64,000 nucleotides of DNA, from assembly GCA_947470185.1 (NCBI GenBank), contig CANIRZ010000001.1:1-64000 (forward strand), given 5' to 3'. The position numbers and the translations under genes are program-made. Source of the DNA: Sphingomonadales bacterium (GTDB lineage: Bacteria > Pseudomonadota > Alphaproteobacteria > Sphingomonadales > Sphingomonadaceae). Of this stretch, positions 6,640-14,662 are shown one piece after another. Position 1 is the stretch's first letter. Every line of letters starts with the position of its first letter. The notes under the pieces were generated by a model. It did not search any database. It was not told where the DNA came from and was given only the letters and a program-made list of their open reading frames with translations.

Positions 6640-7143
6640 ATGCCAGCCAAGTCGCTTTCCAAACGTAAATTCCATGATCCGCGTATGTTGGTGGAGCATG
6701 CCGTGGCCGAAAATGGTGAAAGCATAGCCCACCGTACCATCACCATAAACCTGTCTGAATCGCCCTTGTCCTGGCTGCACGCGCGCGGCCATTTGTCCAA
6801 CCGGCAGATGTTGGCGGGCGAAACCTTGCGGGGGGATTATGAGTCAGCGGCGCTTGCGCCACATGTTACCATGTCGTGGGAGAATATTCCGCGCAGCCGG
6901 CAAAAACGCAGCGCACCATCAGGCTTAAACCGCACTGAAAGGATGATGAGTGCAAAGGCACGCTTCGATAACGCTTTGACCGCGCTTGGTCCCGACCTGT
7001 CAGATATTGCATGGCGCGTCATTTGTGTTGGCGAAAGCGTGCCGATTGCCGAACGCGAGATGTCATGGCCCGTGCGTTCAGGAAAACTAGTGTTAAAAAT
7101 CGCATTGGACCGGCTCGCGGTTTATTACCGTATTCCTGGTTAG
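6640..7143 (+). CDS. DUF6456-domain protein (GafZ/GafA C-terminal-like)
   Basis: 167 aa. The first 45 residues are basic and polar (MPAKSLSKRKFHDPRM), then a DUF6456 domain covers the rest: ESPLSWLHARG, QMLAGETLRGDYESA, VTMSWENIP, ALGPDLSDIAWRVICVGE and KLVLKIALDRLAVYY. To my knowledge this domain forms the C-terminal part of the Rhodobacter GTA activator GafA and is found in Caulobacter GafZ, reported to act as an anti-terminator on the GTA cluster. No separate helix-turn-helix is visible here, which fits a GafZ-like protein better than full GafA. ATG 6640 is preferred over ATG 6634 because AGGAG lies 7 nt upstream. It converges on the ABC-F gene, the stop codons overlapping by 4 nt. Confidence 0.7.
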   Translation: MPAKSLSKRKFHDPRMLVEHAVAENGESIAHRTITINLSESPLSWLHARGHLSNRQMLAGETLRGDYESAALAPHVTMSWENIPRSRQKRSAPSGLNRTERMMSAKARFDNALTALGPDLSDIAWRVICVGESVPIAEREMSWPVRSGKLVLKIALDRLAVYYRIPG

Positions 7144-8942
7144 GAGGCCGATTCTTCAACGATCATGGCCAGTTCCAACCAGCGTTCCTCCGCCGCATCC
7201 TTTTCGGCACGCAGGCTTTCGGTTTTGGCGGTGAGTTCGGCAAAGCGGGCTGGCTTTTGCACGTATAAAGCCGGGTCGCTCATTTCCTTTTCGGCTGCGG
7301 CAACTTCGGCGTCGATTTCGGAAATGCGCTTCGGCAGCAAGTCATAATCGCGTTGGTCTTTGTAAGTTAGCTTGACCTTTTTGGGTGCAGAGGGGGCCGT
7401 AGCAGATGGTGAAACCGAAACGCCTTTATCCACTTTTTTGGCGGAGGGCTTGTCGCGTTTATCGCGTTTTTCTTCCCAATCGGCATATCCGCCCGCGATG
7501 ATATCGACATACCCCGAACCATCCAGCCCGAGCGTCAATGTCACTGTCCGGTCGAGAAAGTCGCGATCGTGGCTGACGATCAAAACCGTGCCGTCATAGT
7601 CGGCGATAACCTCTTGCAGCAGATCAAGCGTTTCCAGATCGAGATCATTGGTCGGCTCATCCAGCACCAGCAAATTGGCCTCACGCGCAAATTCGCGGGC
7701 AAGCAGGATGCGCGATTGCTCGCCGCCGGATAAGGACCCGATCCGCGCCTCGATAAGTGCGGGGTCGAACAAGAACTCCTTAAGATAGCCCTGCACATGC
7801 TTGCGCACCCCGCGCACATCGATCCAGTCGCTGCCCTCTGCCAACACATCGCGCACCCGCTTTTCAGGTGTGAGCAATTTGCGTTGTTGGTCGATGACGA
7901 TGCCCGTCAGCGTTGGCGAGAGTGTGATGCTGCCGGTATCTGGTTCCGCCTCGCCAGTTAACATGCGAATGAGCGTCGTCTTGCCGGTACCATTGGCGCC
8001 CACAATACCAATGCGGTCGCCGCGTTGAATGCGCAGCGTAAAATCCTTGATGATTGTTCGGTCGCCGAAGCTTTTGCCGACACTTTGCGCGCTGATGACG
8101 GTTTTTGTTTTGCTGTCATCGCTTGACGCAGCGAGCTTGGCTGTGCCTTGTGGGCCAATCATGGCTGCACGCGCGGCGCGCATTTCCCATAGCTTTGCCA
8201 ACCGGCCTTGGTTGCGCTTCCGCCGCGCAGTAACGCCACGTTCAAGCCAATGCGCCTCGATTTTTAGTTTTGCGTCAAGGCGGTCTGCGTTGCGCGCATC
8301 TTCGGCAAATACACGCTCGGTCCACGCATCATATCCGCCAAAGCCGATTTCGTTGCGGCGCAGCAGGCCGCGATCCAACCAGAATGTCTGCCGCGTCAAT
8401 CGCGTCAAAAACGTGCGGTCATGGCTGATGACCATGAATGCGCCGCGATAGCGTGTGAGCCATTCTTCCAGCCATTCAATCGCAGCCAAATCAAGATGGT
8501 TCGTCGGCTCATCCAGAAGCAACAGGTCAGGCTCACTCGCCAGCGCACGGCAAATCGCGGCGCGGCGTTTTTCGCCCCCGCTTGCGGTTTTGGCCTCACG
8601 GTCCAAATTGATACCCAATTGGTCGGCAATGGCGCGCACCGCATATTCGGGCGGGCCTTTTTCGCCATGAATTGCAAAATCAACGAGCCGTGCAAAGGAG
8701 CTGACATCGGGGTCCTGCTCCAACATCACGATGTTGGTGCCGGGCACAACAACACGGTTGCCCTTATCGGCCTCGACCGTGCCAGCCACCAGTTTCATCA
8801 ACGTCGTTTTGCCCGCGCCATTACGGCCAATAAGCGCTAGCCGGTCGCGTGCGCCGATGAATAAGTCGATATCCTGAAACAGCCAACCGCCACCTTGCTG
8901 TAGCGCGAGACTTTCAAATGCGAAAATGGGGGGTGCTGACAT
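7140..8942 (-). CDS. ABC-F family ATPase, Uup-like
   Basis: 600 aa with two ABC domains and no membrane segments. Domain 1: Walker A GRNGAGKTT, signature SGGEKRRAA, Walker B LLLLDEPTNHLD. Domain 2: GANGTGKTT, LSGGEQSRI, LLVLDEPTNDLD. A charged coiled-coil C-terminus (about 525-600, RISEIDAEVAAAEKEM, LRAEKDAAEERWLELA) is typical of Uup-type ABC-F proteins, which bind ribosomes or branched DNA. These act in translation or genome maintenance, not transport. ATG 8942 is chosen; the track's GTG 8948 adds two residues. No strong ribosome binding site is visible. Confidence 0.85.
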   Translation of the reverse strand: MSAPPIFAFESLALQQGGGWLFQDIDLFIGARDRLALIGRNGAGKTTLMKLVAGTVEADKGNRVVVPGTNIVMLEQDPDVSSFARLVDFAIHGEKGPPEYAVRAIADQLGINLDREAKTASGGEKRRAAICRALASEPDLLLLDEPTNHLDLAAIEWLEEWLTRYRGAFMVISHDRTFLTRLTRQTFWLDRGLLRRNEIGFGGYDAWTERVFAEDARNADRLDAKLKIEAHWLERGVTARRKRNQGRLAKLWEMRAARAAMIGPQGTAKLAASSDDSKTKTVISAQSVGKSFGDRTIIKDFTLRIQRGDRIGIVGANGTGKTTLIRMLTGEAEPDTGSITLSPTLTGIVIDQQRKLLTPEKRVRDVLAEGSDWIDVRGVRKHVQGYLKEFLFDPALIEARIGSLSGGEQSRILLAREFAREANLLVLDEPTNDLDLETLDLLQEVIADYDGTVLIVSHDRDFLDRTVTLTLGLDGSGYVDIIAGGYADWEEKRDKRDKPSAKKVDKGVSVSPSATAPSAPKKVKLTYKDQRDYDLLPKRISEIDAEVAAAEKEMSDPALYVQKPARFAELTAKTESLRAEKDAAEERWLELAMIVEESAS

Positions 8943-9002
8943 GGTCACGGGCGGTAGTGCGCAAGGGGCTGTAATGCAACCGTCACGGTGGAAATTCAGA
9001 CG

Positions 9003-9090
9003 CTAAAACAAGTTCAGGGTGACGGTGTGGTATTTGGACGGATCGATGTCACGAAATCCAGCTTGGTCATGCTGAACTTGTTTCAGTATC
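9003..9090. repeat. Dispersed palindromic repeat pair, copy 1
   Basis: Two inverted ~21-25-bp units: 9003-9023 (rc reads GTCACCCTGAACTTGTTTTA) and 9066-9090 (GTCATGCTGAACTTGTTTCA). Each is itself a CTGAA...TTCAG-type hairpin. The same pair recurs at 59982-60053. This is an intergenic REP-like element in the gap between the ABC-F and transaminase genes. Confidence 0.75.
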
Positions 9091-9159
9091 TTACTTCGTG
9101 CATTTGAGGCCAAGGGAAGCGCCTCAACGCAAATTGGCGCGCTCAGGCAAGGTAATCAC

Positions 9160-10011
9160 ATGACGCGCATAATTTATCTCAACGGGCAGTATATTCCGGA
9201 AACCGAAGGCAAAGTGTCCGTCTTTGACCGCGGCTTTTTGTTTTCGGATTCGGTTTATGAGGTTGTGTCGGTCCTAGACCGCAAACTTGTCGATTTTGAA
9301 GGCCATTTGCAACGCCTCGCCCGCTCGCTGAGCGAAATTGGAATTGAAGGCGCGCCGGACGCGCACGCTTGGCTGGGCATCTGCCGAGAACTGGTTTCGC
9401 GCAACGCCGTGGAAGAGGGCATGATTTATTGGCAGGTCACGCGCGGCACGCCCGACGACCGTGACTTTGTGTTCCCGCCCGCCGACACGCCCCCAACAGT
9501 TCTGGCCTTCACCCAATCGCGGACGCTTGTGGATAATCCAGTTGCAGAGCGCGGGTTAAGCGTAGTGACAGTACCAGACTTGCGCTGGGGCAGGGCGGAT
9601 ATCAAAACGACGCAGTTGTTGTACGCATCGCTCATGAAGAATGCGGCAATCGCGCAGGGCGCTGATGATGCGTGGATGGAACGCGACGGCTGGATTACCG
9701 AAGGCAGCGCGCAAAATGCGCATATCATTAAGCATGACGGCGTCTTGATTACCCATCCGCTCAATCGCGAGATTCTGCATGGTATAACCCGCGCGGCGGT
9801 GCTGCCTCTTGTAGCGCAACGTATAGAAGAACGGCCGTTTTCAGTCAGCGAGGCGGAACAAGCGGCGGAGGCATTTGTTTCATCGGCCTCAGGCTTTGTA
9901 ATGCCAGTGGTTCGGATTAACGGCCACGCGATTGGCAATGGCGTTCCCGGTTCGGCAACCGTTCAGCTTCGCCAAGCTTATATTGAATGGGCGCGCCGAA
10001 CAGCACTTTAA
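9160..10011 (+). CDS. dat: D-amino-acid transaminase (class IV aminotransferase)
   Basis: 283 aa PLP enzyme of the fold-type IV branched-chain/D-alanine aminotransferase family. The N-terminus RIIYLNGQYIP, then VSVFDRGFLFSDSVYEVV, is typical of the D-amino-acid group. The lysine in WGRADIKTTQLLYASL is the expected Schiff-base residue, and ITEGSAQNAHII supplies the conserved Glu of the ring-nitrogen contact. The likely reaction is interconversion of D-alanine and D-glutamate with 2-oxo acids, which feeds peptidoglycan precursors. Branched-chain or ADC-lyase activity cannot be excluded from sequence; a separate ilvE exists at 46737-47825, favouring the D-specific reading. Confidence 0.85.
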   Translation: MTRIIYLNGQYIPETEGKVSVFDRGFLFSDSVYEVVSVLDRKLVDFEGHLQRLARSLSEIGIEGAPDAHAWLGICRELVSRNAVEEGMIYWQVTRGTPDDRDFVFPPADTPPTVLAFTQSRTLVDNPVAERGLSVVTVPDLRWGRADIKTTQLLYASLMKNAAIAQGADDAWMERDGWITEGSAQNAHIIKHDGVLITHPLNREILHGITRAAVLPLVAQRIEERPFSVSEAEQAAEAFVSSASGFVMPVVRINGHAIGNGVPGSATVQLRQAYIEWARRTAL

Positions 10012-10037
10012 GTTGTTGGCAAAAACGGGAGTTCCAT

Positions 10038-10751
10038 ATGCGTAAATTGATTATTGCGGTTTTGTTGGCAACAGGCGGTATGACCGCGAGCGGCGCGATG
10101 GCGACTCAGGTCAACATCACCACGGCAAATCCGGTCATTGACCTCAACATTTCCGAAACTGTTCAAGCCCGTCCAGATATTGCGACATTCACCACTGGTG
10201 TCCAAAATCTGGCACCCACTGCAACTGAGGCTGTGCGCGCCAACAATATTCAGATGGCGACGGTCGTTGCGCGGCTACAGAAGTTGGGCATTGCTGACAA
10301 AGACATCCAAACGACACAGATCAGCTTGAACCAGCAATTTGACTATCGCGACGGGCAGCAGATTTTCAAAGGCTATCAGGCGTCAAACATGGTGAATGCA
10401 AAACTGCGCGATTTGAAAAAGCTTGGCGCATTTCTTGATGCACTTGCCGTTGACGGCGCGACCAATTTCAATGGACCCACCTTTGGCATTGATGATGACA
10501 GCGTGTTTCAAGCGGCCGCCCGCGACAAGGTGTGGACCAAGGCTATAAGCCATGCGCGCGATCTGGCACAGAAGGCCGGATATCCCAACGTGCGTGTTTT
10601 GCGCATTGAAGAGAGCGATTACGGCCGTAATTATGCGTCAGGTCCAATGGTCATGCGTACTATGGACGCGTCGGAAAAATCGACGCCGATTTCGCCAGGC
10701 GAATTAAGCATCGGGGCAAATATGTCATTCACTTTCGAAATGGTGAAATAA
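10038..10751 (+). CDS. SIMPL-domain periplasmic protein
   Basis: 237 aa. A signal peptide (MRKLIIAVLLATGGMTASGAMA) precedes a SIMPL/DUF541 domain: VIDLNISETVQARPDIATF, VARLQKLGIADKDIQTTQIS, and the late block AISHARDLAQKAGYPNVRVLRIEES. Family members are exported or outer-membrane associated and linked to oxidative stress, but no biochemical activity is firmly known. ATG 10038 has GGGAG upstream and opens the signal peptide. It starts 26 nt after the transaminase and may share its transcript. Confidence 0.85.
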   Translation: MRKLIIAVLLATGGMTASGAMATQVNITTANPVIDLNISETVQARPDIATFTTGVQNLAPTATEAVRANNIQMATVVARLQKLGIADKDIQTTQISLNQQFDYRDGQQIFKGYQASNMVNAKLRDLKKLGAFLDALAVDGATNFNGPTFGIDDDSVFQAAARDKVWTKAISHARDLAQKAGYPNVRVLRIEESDYGRNYASGPMVMRTMDASEKSTPISPGELSIGANMSFTFEMVK

Positions 10752-10808
10752 GCGATATGGAGCATCATATTGAACAAACGGGGTGATGCTCCATTCACTT
10801 TAGGTTCA

Positions 10809-11132
10809 ATGCGATGGGGGTATCGCGTCGGCATGTTATTACGAAACTCAGTCTTTATTGCGTTGTCCGCAATCGCGTTACTCACGGCCATTCCATTGGA
10901 GGCGCGTCGCGGGGAACAGGATGATGCGCGGCAGGATATGGTTGCTGGGAAAATAAAACGTCTTCCCGAAATTGAGGCGATCATTGTGCCAAGGATGCGC
11001 GGAATGCAGTATCTCGGGCCTGAATATGATCCGGCCGCGCAGGTATATCGGTTGAAGTTTATCAACGGCAGCCGGGTCATCTTCGTCGACGTTGATGCTC
11101 GAACGGGGAACATAATACGCCAACGCGGATAG
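10809..11132 (+). CDS. Small secreted PepSY-like protein
   Basis: About 107 aa. A signal sequence (MLLRNSVFIALSAIALLTAIPLEA) is followed by a short domain ending VYRLKFINGSRVIFVDVDARTGNIIRQRG, the PepSY-type ending seen in small periplasmic proteins. ATG 10809 or 10833 are both possible; the TTG used by the ORF track is less likely. In this lineage such a gene commonly precedes a PhoP/PhoQ-type pair, as here (response regulator 69 nt downstream). It may act as periplasmic input to the sensor kinase, but that is inference. Confidence 0.75.
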   Translation: MRWGYRVGMLLRNSVFIALSAIALLTAIPLEARRGEQDDARQDMVAGKIKRLPEIEAIIVPRMRGMQYLGPEYDPAAQVYRLKFINGSRVIFVDVDARTGNIIRQRG

Positions 11133-11201
11133 GAATTTGTAGCAACGGGCTAATCTGCTAGCCGCGTTCCGAAAGACATTTTTACAAGGTAAGGGGACAG
11201 C

Positions 11202-11867
11202 ATGCGCATCTTGATCGTGGAAGACGAACCCACCTTGGGCAAGCAGCTCAAGTCAACACTTGAAGGGGCCGGCTATGCCGTTGACCTTTCGGTTGATGGT
11301 GAGGACGGCCACTATATGGGCTCGACCGAAAATTATGACGCCGTCATTCTTGACCTTGGTTTGCCGGAGATTGACGGACTGACTGTTCTCAACCGGTGGC
11401 GCAAGGAAGGACGGAAATTCCCGGTATTGGTCCTCACGGCGCGTGATAGCTGGTCAGATAAGGTCGCCGGCCTTGATGCAGGTGCCGATGATTATTTGGC
11501 AAAGCCGTTCCGGACAGAGGAGCTGATTGCTCGGTTGCGCGCGCTCATTCGCCGTGCATCGGGCAATGCGTCGAGCGAGCTCAGCGTCGGCGACGTTCGG
11601 CTAGATACGCGTTCAGGGCGCGTGACACTGAATGGGCAGCCCGTCAAGTTGACGGCGCAGGAATATAAATTGCTGTCGTACCTTATGCACCACAAGGGCA
11701 AGGTAGTGTCGCGTACCGAGTTGATTGAGCATATTTATGATCAGGATTTCGATCGAGATTCCAACACCATTGAGGTGTTCGTAACGCGCATCCGTAAAAA
11801 GCTGGGGCAGGAGGTTATTTCGACCATCAGGGGGCTTGGCTACAGCCTTGAGGAACCCGTAAGCTGA
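11202..11867 (+). CDS. OmpR/PhoP-family response regulator
   Basis: 221 aa. Receiver domain 1-115: acidic pair in LIVEDEPTLG, phosphoacceptor Asp in AVILDLGLPEIDG, Thr in VLVLTARD, Lys in DYLAKPF. Winged-helix output domain 125-220: LTAQEYKLLSYLMHHKGKVVSRTELIEHIY and VFVTRIRKKLG. All key residues are present. AAGGGGACAGC lies before ATG. The kinase gene follows directly, so the two form a two-component pair. Confidence 0.93.
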   Translation: MRILIVEDEPTLGKQLKSTLEGAGYAVDLSVDGEDGHYMGSTENYDAVILDLGLPEIDGLTVLNRWRKEGRKFPVLVLTARDSWSDKVAGLDAGADDYLAKPFRTEELIARLRALIRRASGNASSELSVGDVRLDTRSGRVTLNGQPVKLTAQEYKLLSYLMHHKGKVVSRTELIEHIYDQDFDRDSNTIEVFVTRIRKKLGQEVISTIRGLGYSLEEPVS

Positions 11868-11953
11868 ACTCTCAAGTCGTCATAGCCGCTGATCAAGCCG
11901 ACCCGCCAACATGGCGTAGCCAGTTTCAAAGCACGGGGTCGCTCACGCGCCGG

Positions 11954-13264
11954 ATGATCCTGACGGCGGCCGCGTGGATTACGATATTGCTGATTGGCGG
12001 TGGTGCAGCGCTTGACCGGGTATTGGTCAATTCAGTCGAACAAAATTTCGATAATCAACTCGAATATGTCCTGACCGCAATGATTGCTTCGGCCGAAATT
12101 GGTCCCGATGGCGAAATCCGCATGAACCGGCCACTGGGCGACCAGCGCTTCCTTGAGCCAAACAGCGGCCTTTATTGGCAAATCACGGGGAAGGGGGCTA
12201 TGCCATTCCCGTCCCGTTCTTTGTGGGACCGCGGGCTGAGGCCGCCCGTCGAACATAATGACCAGGCTGTGCATTTCCGCAACAGTCGTGAATTTCCTGA
12301 CGAACCACTGCGCATCGCAGAGCGCGCCATTAAGCTGCCGGACTCCAACGTCGCCTGGATATTCATGGTGGCCCAAAGCCGCGATAGCCTCGATGGCCAA
12401 ATTCGAGAATTGCGGTCGGTTCTAATCACAAGCTTTTTGCTGCTCGCCCTTGGTCTGATCATATTGGCGGCATTGCAGACATTTTATGGTCTTTGGCCGC
12501 TGCGCGCGGTGCGGATGGCAATTGCCCAGATGCGCAGCGGAAAAGAAAGCCGAGTCACCGACGCGTTGCCCGACGAAGTGATGCCGATGGTGAACGAGCT
12601 AAACGCCTTGCTCGACCATAATGAAAAACAGGCAGAAGAATCGCGTCGGCATGCTGGAAACCTTGCCCATGCACTGAAGACGCCGTTGACCGTTATCATG
12701 AACAGCGCCACGGCGCTGTCGCCTGATCTGTCGGAAACGGTCATCCGCGAGGCCACGACCATGCGGCGTCAGGTTGACCATCATCTTGCCCGCGCCCGTG
12801 CAGTGGGCCGCCGGGGGCATAGCCATAGCCGCGCGCAGGTCTGGGGCAGCCTTGAATCTGTAGAACGCGCCGTTGGCCGGCTCTACGCGCATATCCGCCT
12901 TGATATGGCCGGCGATCAGGAAATCTCGGCGCGCGTTGAGCGACAGGATCTTGATGAAATGCTTGGCAATCTAATCGAAAACGCAGCCAAATATGGCGGT
13001 GGCAGCGTGTTTGTCACGGTCGAAGAAGCGGGCGAATTTGTGGAAATCATCGTTGAGGATGACGGCACTGGCATTCCCGAAAGCGAACGCGAACGGTTGT
13101 TTGACCGCGGTGCGCGCCTGGACACTGGCAAGCCGGGAACTGGGCTTGGCCTTGCCATTGTCCGCGACGTTGTCGAAATTTATGGCGGGACCGTCGCGTT
13201 GGAGGAAAGCGAGGACCTTGGCGGGCTTTTGGTCAGGCTGCGCTTACCGAGAGCGCTGGGCTGA
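11954..13264 (+). CDS. Sensor histidine kinase (partner of preceding regulator)
   Basis: 436 aa from ATG 11954. TM1 at residues 1-20 (ILTAAAWITILLIGG), a periplasmic sensor region to ~155, TM2 (LITSFLLLALGLIILAAL), a HAMP-like linker, an H box in AGNLAHALKTPLTVIMNSA, an N box NLIENAAKYGG, and ATP-lid boxes DDGTGIPESERERLFDRG and GTGLGLAIV. The layout matches PhoQ-like kinases of alphaproteobacteria. ATG 11954 has no obvious Shine-Dalgarno and cuts close to TM1. The frame stays open upstream to a CTG at 11864, with GAGGA 9 nt before it, so the true product may carry about 30 more cytoplasmic residues and overlap the regulator's stop codon. Confidence 0.92.
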   Translation: MILTAAAWITILLIGGGAALDRVLVNSVEQNFDNQLEYVLTAMIASAEIGPDGEIRMNRPLGDQRFLEPNSGLYWQITGKGAMPFPSRSLWDRGLRPPVEHNDQAVHFRNSREFPDEPLRIAERAIKLPDSNVAWIFMVAQSRDSLDGQIRELRSVLITSFLLLALGLIILAALQTFYGLWPLRAVRMAIAQMRSGKESRVTDALPDEVMPMVNELNALLDHNEKQAEESRRHAGNLAHALKTPLTVIMNSATALSPDLSETVIREATTMRRQVDHHLARARAVGRRGHSHSRAQVWGSLESVERAVGRLYAHIRLDMAGDQEISARVERQDLDEMLGNLIENAAKYGGGSVFVTVEEAGEFVEIIVEDDGTGIPESERERLFDRGARLDTGKPGTGLGLAIVRDVVEIYGGTVALEESEDLGGLLVRLRLPRALG

Positions 13265-13573
13265 TTACTTGCCGTCGCGGATTTGCTGATGGTGGCGGAT
13301 CACTTCGTCAATAATGAAGCGCAAGAATTTCTCTGTAAAGTCAGGATCAAGCTTGGCATCGCGGGCCAATTGCCGCAGCCGTTCAATCTGCTTCTCCTCA
13401 CGCGCCGGATCAGCCGGTGGCAGCGACGACCTTGCCTTAAATTCGCCCACGGCCTGCGTTATCTTAAAACGCTCTGCGAGCATGAAAACCAGCGCAGCAT
13501 CAATGTTATCGATGCTGTCGCGAAAGTGGGACAAGGTATCTGCGTCGTTCATATTGTCATTCTGTGCCGACAT
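13265..13573 (-). CDS. Chorismate mutase (AroQ type)
   Basis: About 102 aa, all-helical. FRDSIDNIDAALVFMLAERF carries the N-terminal helix of AroQ enzymes, followed by KITQAVGEFKARSSLPPADP and a C-terminal FLRFIIDEVIRHHQQIR. It converts chorismate to prephenate for Phe and Tyr. ATG 13573 and ATG 13552 are both possible starts; the longer track ORF has non-homologous N-terminal sequence. The 3' end lies next to the kinase stop on the opposite strand; it is divergent from the polyprenyl synthase gene. Confidence 0.88.
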   Translation of the reverse strand: MSAQNDNMNDADTLSHFRDSIDNIDAALVFMLAERFKITQAVGEFKARSSLPPADPAREEKQIERLRQLARDAKLDPDFTEKFLRFIIDEVIRHHQQIRDGK

Positions 13574-13648
13574 TGACCGCAAGGGACAAGGGAAAATGCG
13601 CCATTTGCACTTGCCATGCGACGATGCTGACGTCAGAGCGGTGACGTT

Positions 13649-14662
13649 ATGACGGCAACCATCCATAAAATCGGCGGACATCAGGCCCCATCGCTTGACC
13701 CAATCCTTAAACTGGTCGCACCAGGAATGAACAAGGTTAACGCGGTGATTCTTGATCGCATGCAGTCGGAAATCCCGCTGATTCCGGAATTGGCTGGCCA
13801 TTTGATCGCAGGCGGCGGAAAACGTATGCGGCCTATGCTCACCTTGGCGTGCGCGCGGCTCTTAAATTATCCTGGCGACCGACATCACAAGCTGGCGGCG
13901 GCGGTGGAGTTTATCCACACTGCGACTTTGCTGCATGATGATGTTGTAGATGGAAGCGATATGCGGCGCGGCAAGACCGCGGCTAATTTGATATTCGGGA
14001 ATCCGGCCGCTGTACTTGTCGGCGACTTTCTATTCAGCCGGTCGTTTGAGCTCATGGTTGAGGACGGCTCGCTTAAGGTACTTAAAATTCTGTCCAATGC
14101 ATCGGCCGTTATTGCAGAAGGTGAAGTCCACCAATTGACCGCGCAACGGCAGATTTCGACGACTGAGGAAAAATACCTCGAAATCATCGGATCGAAAACG
14201 GCGGCTTTGTTTGCGGCGGCGTGCCGAATTGCTGCAGTCGTTGCCGAAAGCGGTGACGCGCAGGAACTGTCGCTTGACGCCTATGGCCGAAATCTTGGCA
14301 TTGCGTTCCAGCTTGTTGATGACGCGATCGACTATGTGTCGGACGGTGCAACAATGGGCAAGGACAGCGGCGACGATTTCCGCGATGGCAAGGTTACGCT
14401 TCCCGTCATTCTCGCACATTGCCGTGGCAACGCCGAAGAGCAGAAATTCTGGCGCGATGCGATGCTTGGTAACCGGATTAGTAATGCCGACTTGGCACAT
14501 GCGCGAAACTTGCTGCGAGAACACCGCGCCATCGATGACACCTTGGATCGCGCGCGGCATTATGGGCAGCGGGCGATTGATGCGATTGCGTATTTCCCGA
14601 CGGGCGAAGCAAAATCGGCGCTGACAGAGGCGGTCGAATTCGCAATAGCCCGCGCATATTGA
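13649..14662 (+). CDS. ispB: Polyprenyl diphosphate synthase (ubiquinone side chain)
   Basis: 337 aa trans-isoprenyl diphosphate synthase. First Asp-rich motif LLHDDVVDGSDMRRG, second LVDDAIDYVSD, plus GGGKRMRPMLTL for diphosphate binding. The small residues before the first Asp motif fit a long-chain (C40-C50) product, as in ubiquinone biosynthesis; alphaproteobacteria usually make C50. The chain length cannot be read with certainty. Its TGA overlaps the TTG start of hrpB, so the two are likely co-transcribed. Confidence 0.9.
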   Translation: MTATIHKIGGHQAPSLDPILKLVAPGMNKVNAVILDRMQSEIPLIPELAGHLIAGGGKRMRPMLTLACARLLNYPGDRHHKLAAAVEFIHTATLLHDDVVDGSDMRRGKTAANLIFGNPAAVLVGDFLFSRSFELMVEDGSLKVLKILSNASAVIAEGEVHQLTAQRQISTTEEKYLEIIGSKTAALFAAACRIAAVVAESGDAQELSLDAYGRNLGIAFQLVDDAIDYVSDGATMGKDSGDDFRDGKVTLPVILAHCRGNAEEQKFWRDAMLGNRISNADLAHARNLLREHRAIDDTLDRARHYGQRAIDAIAYFPTGEAKSALTEAVEFAIARAY

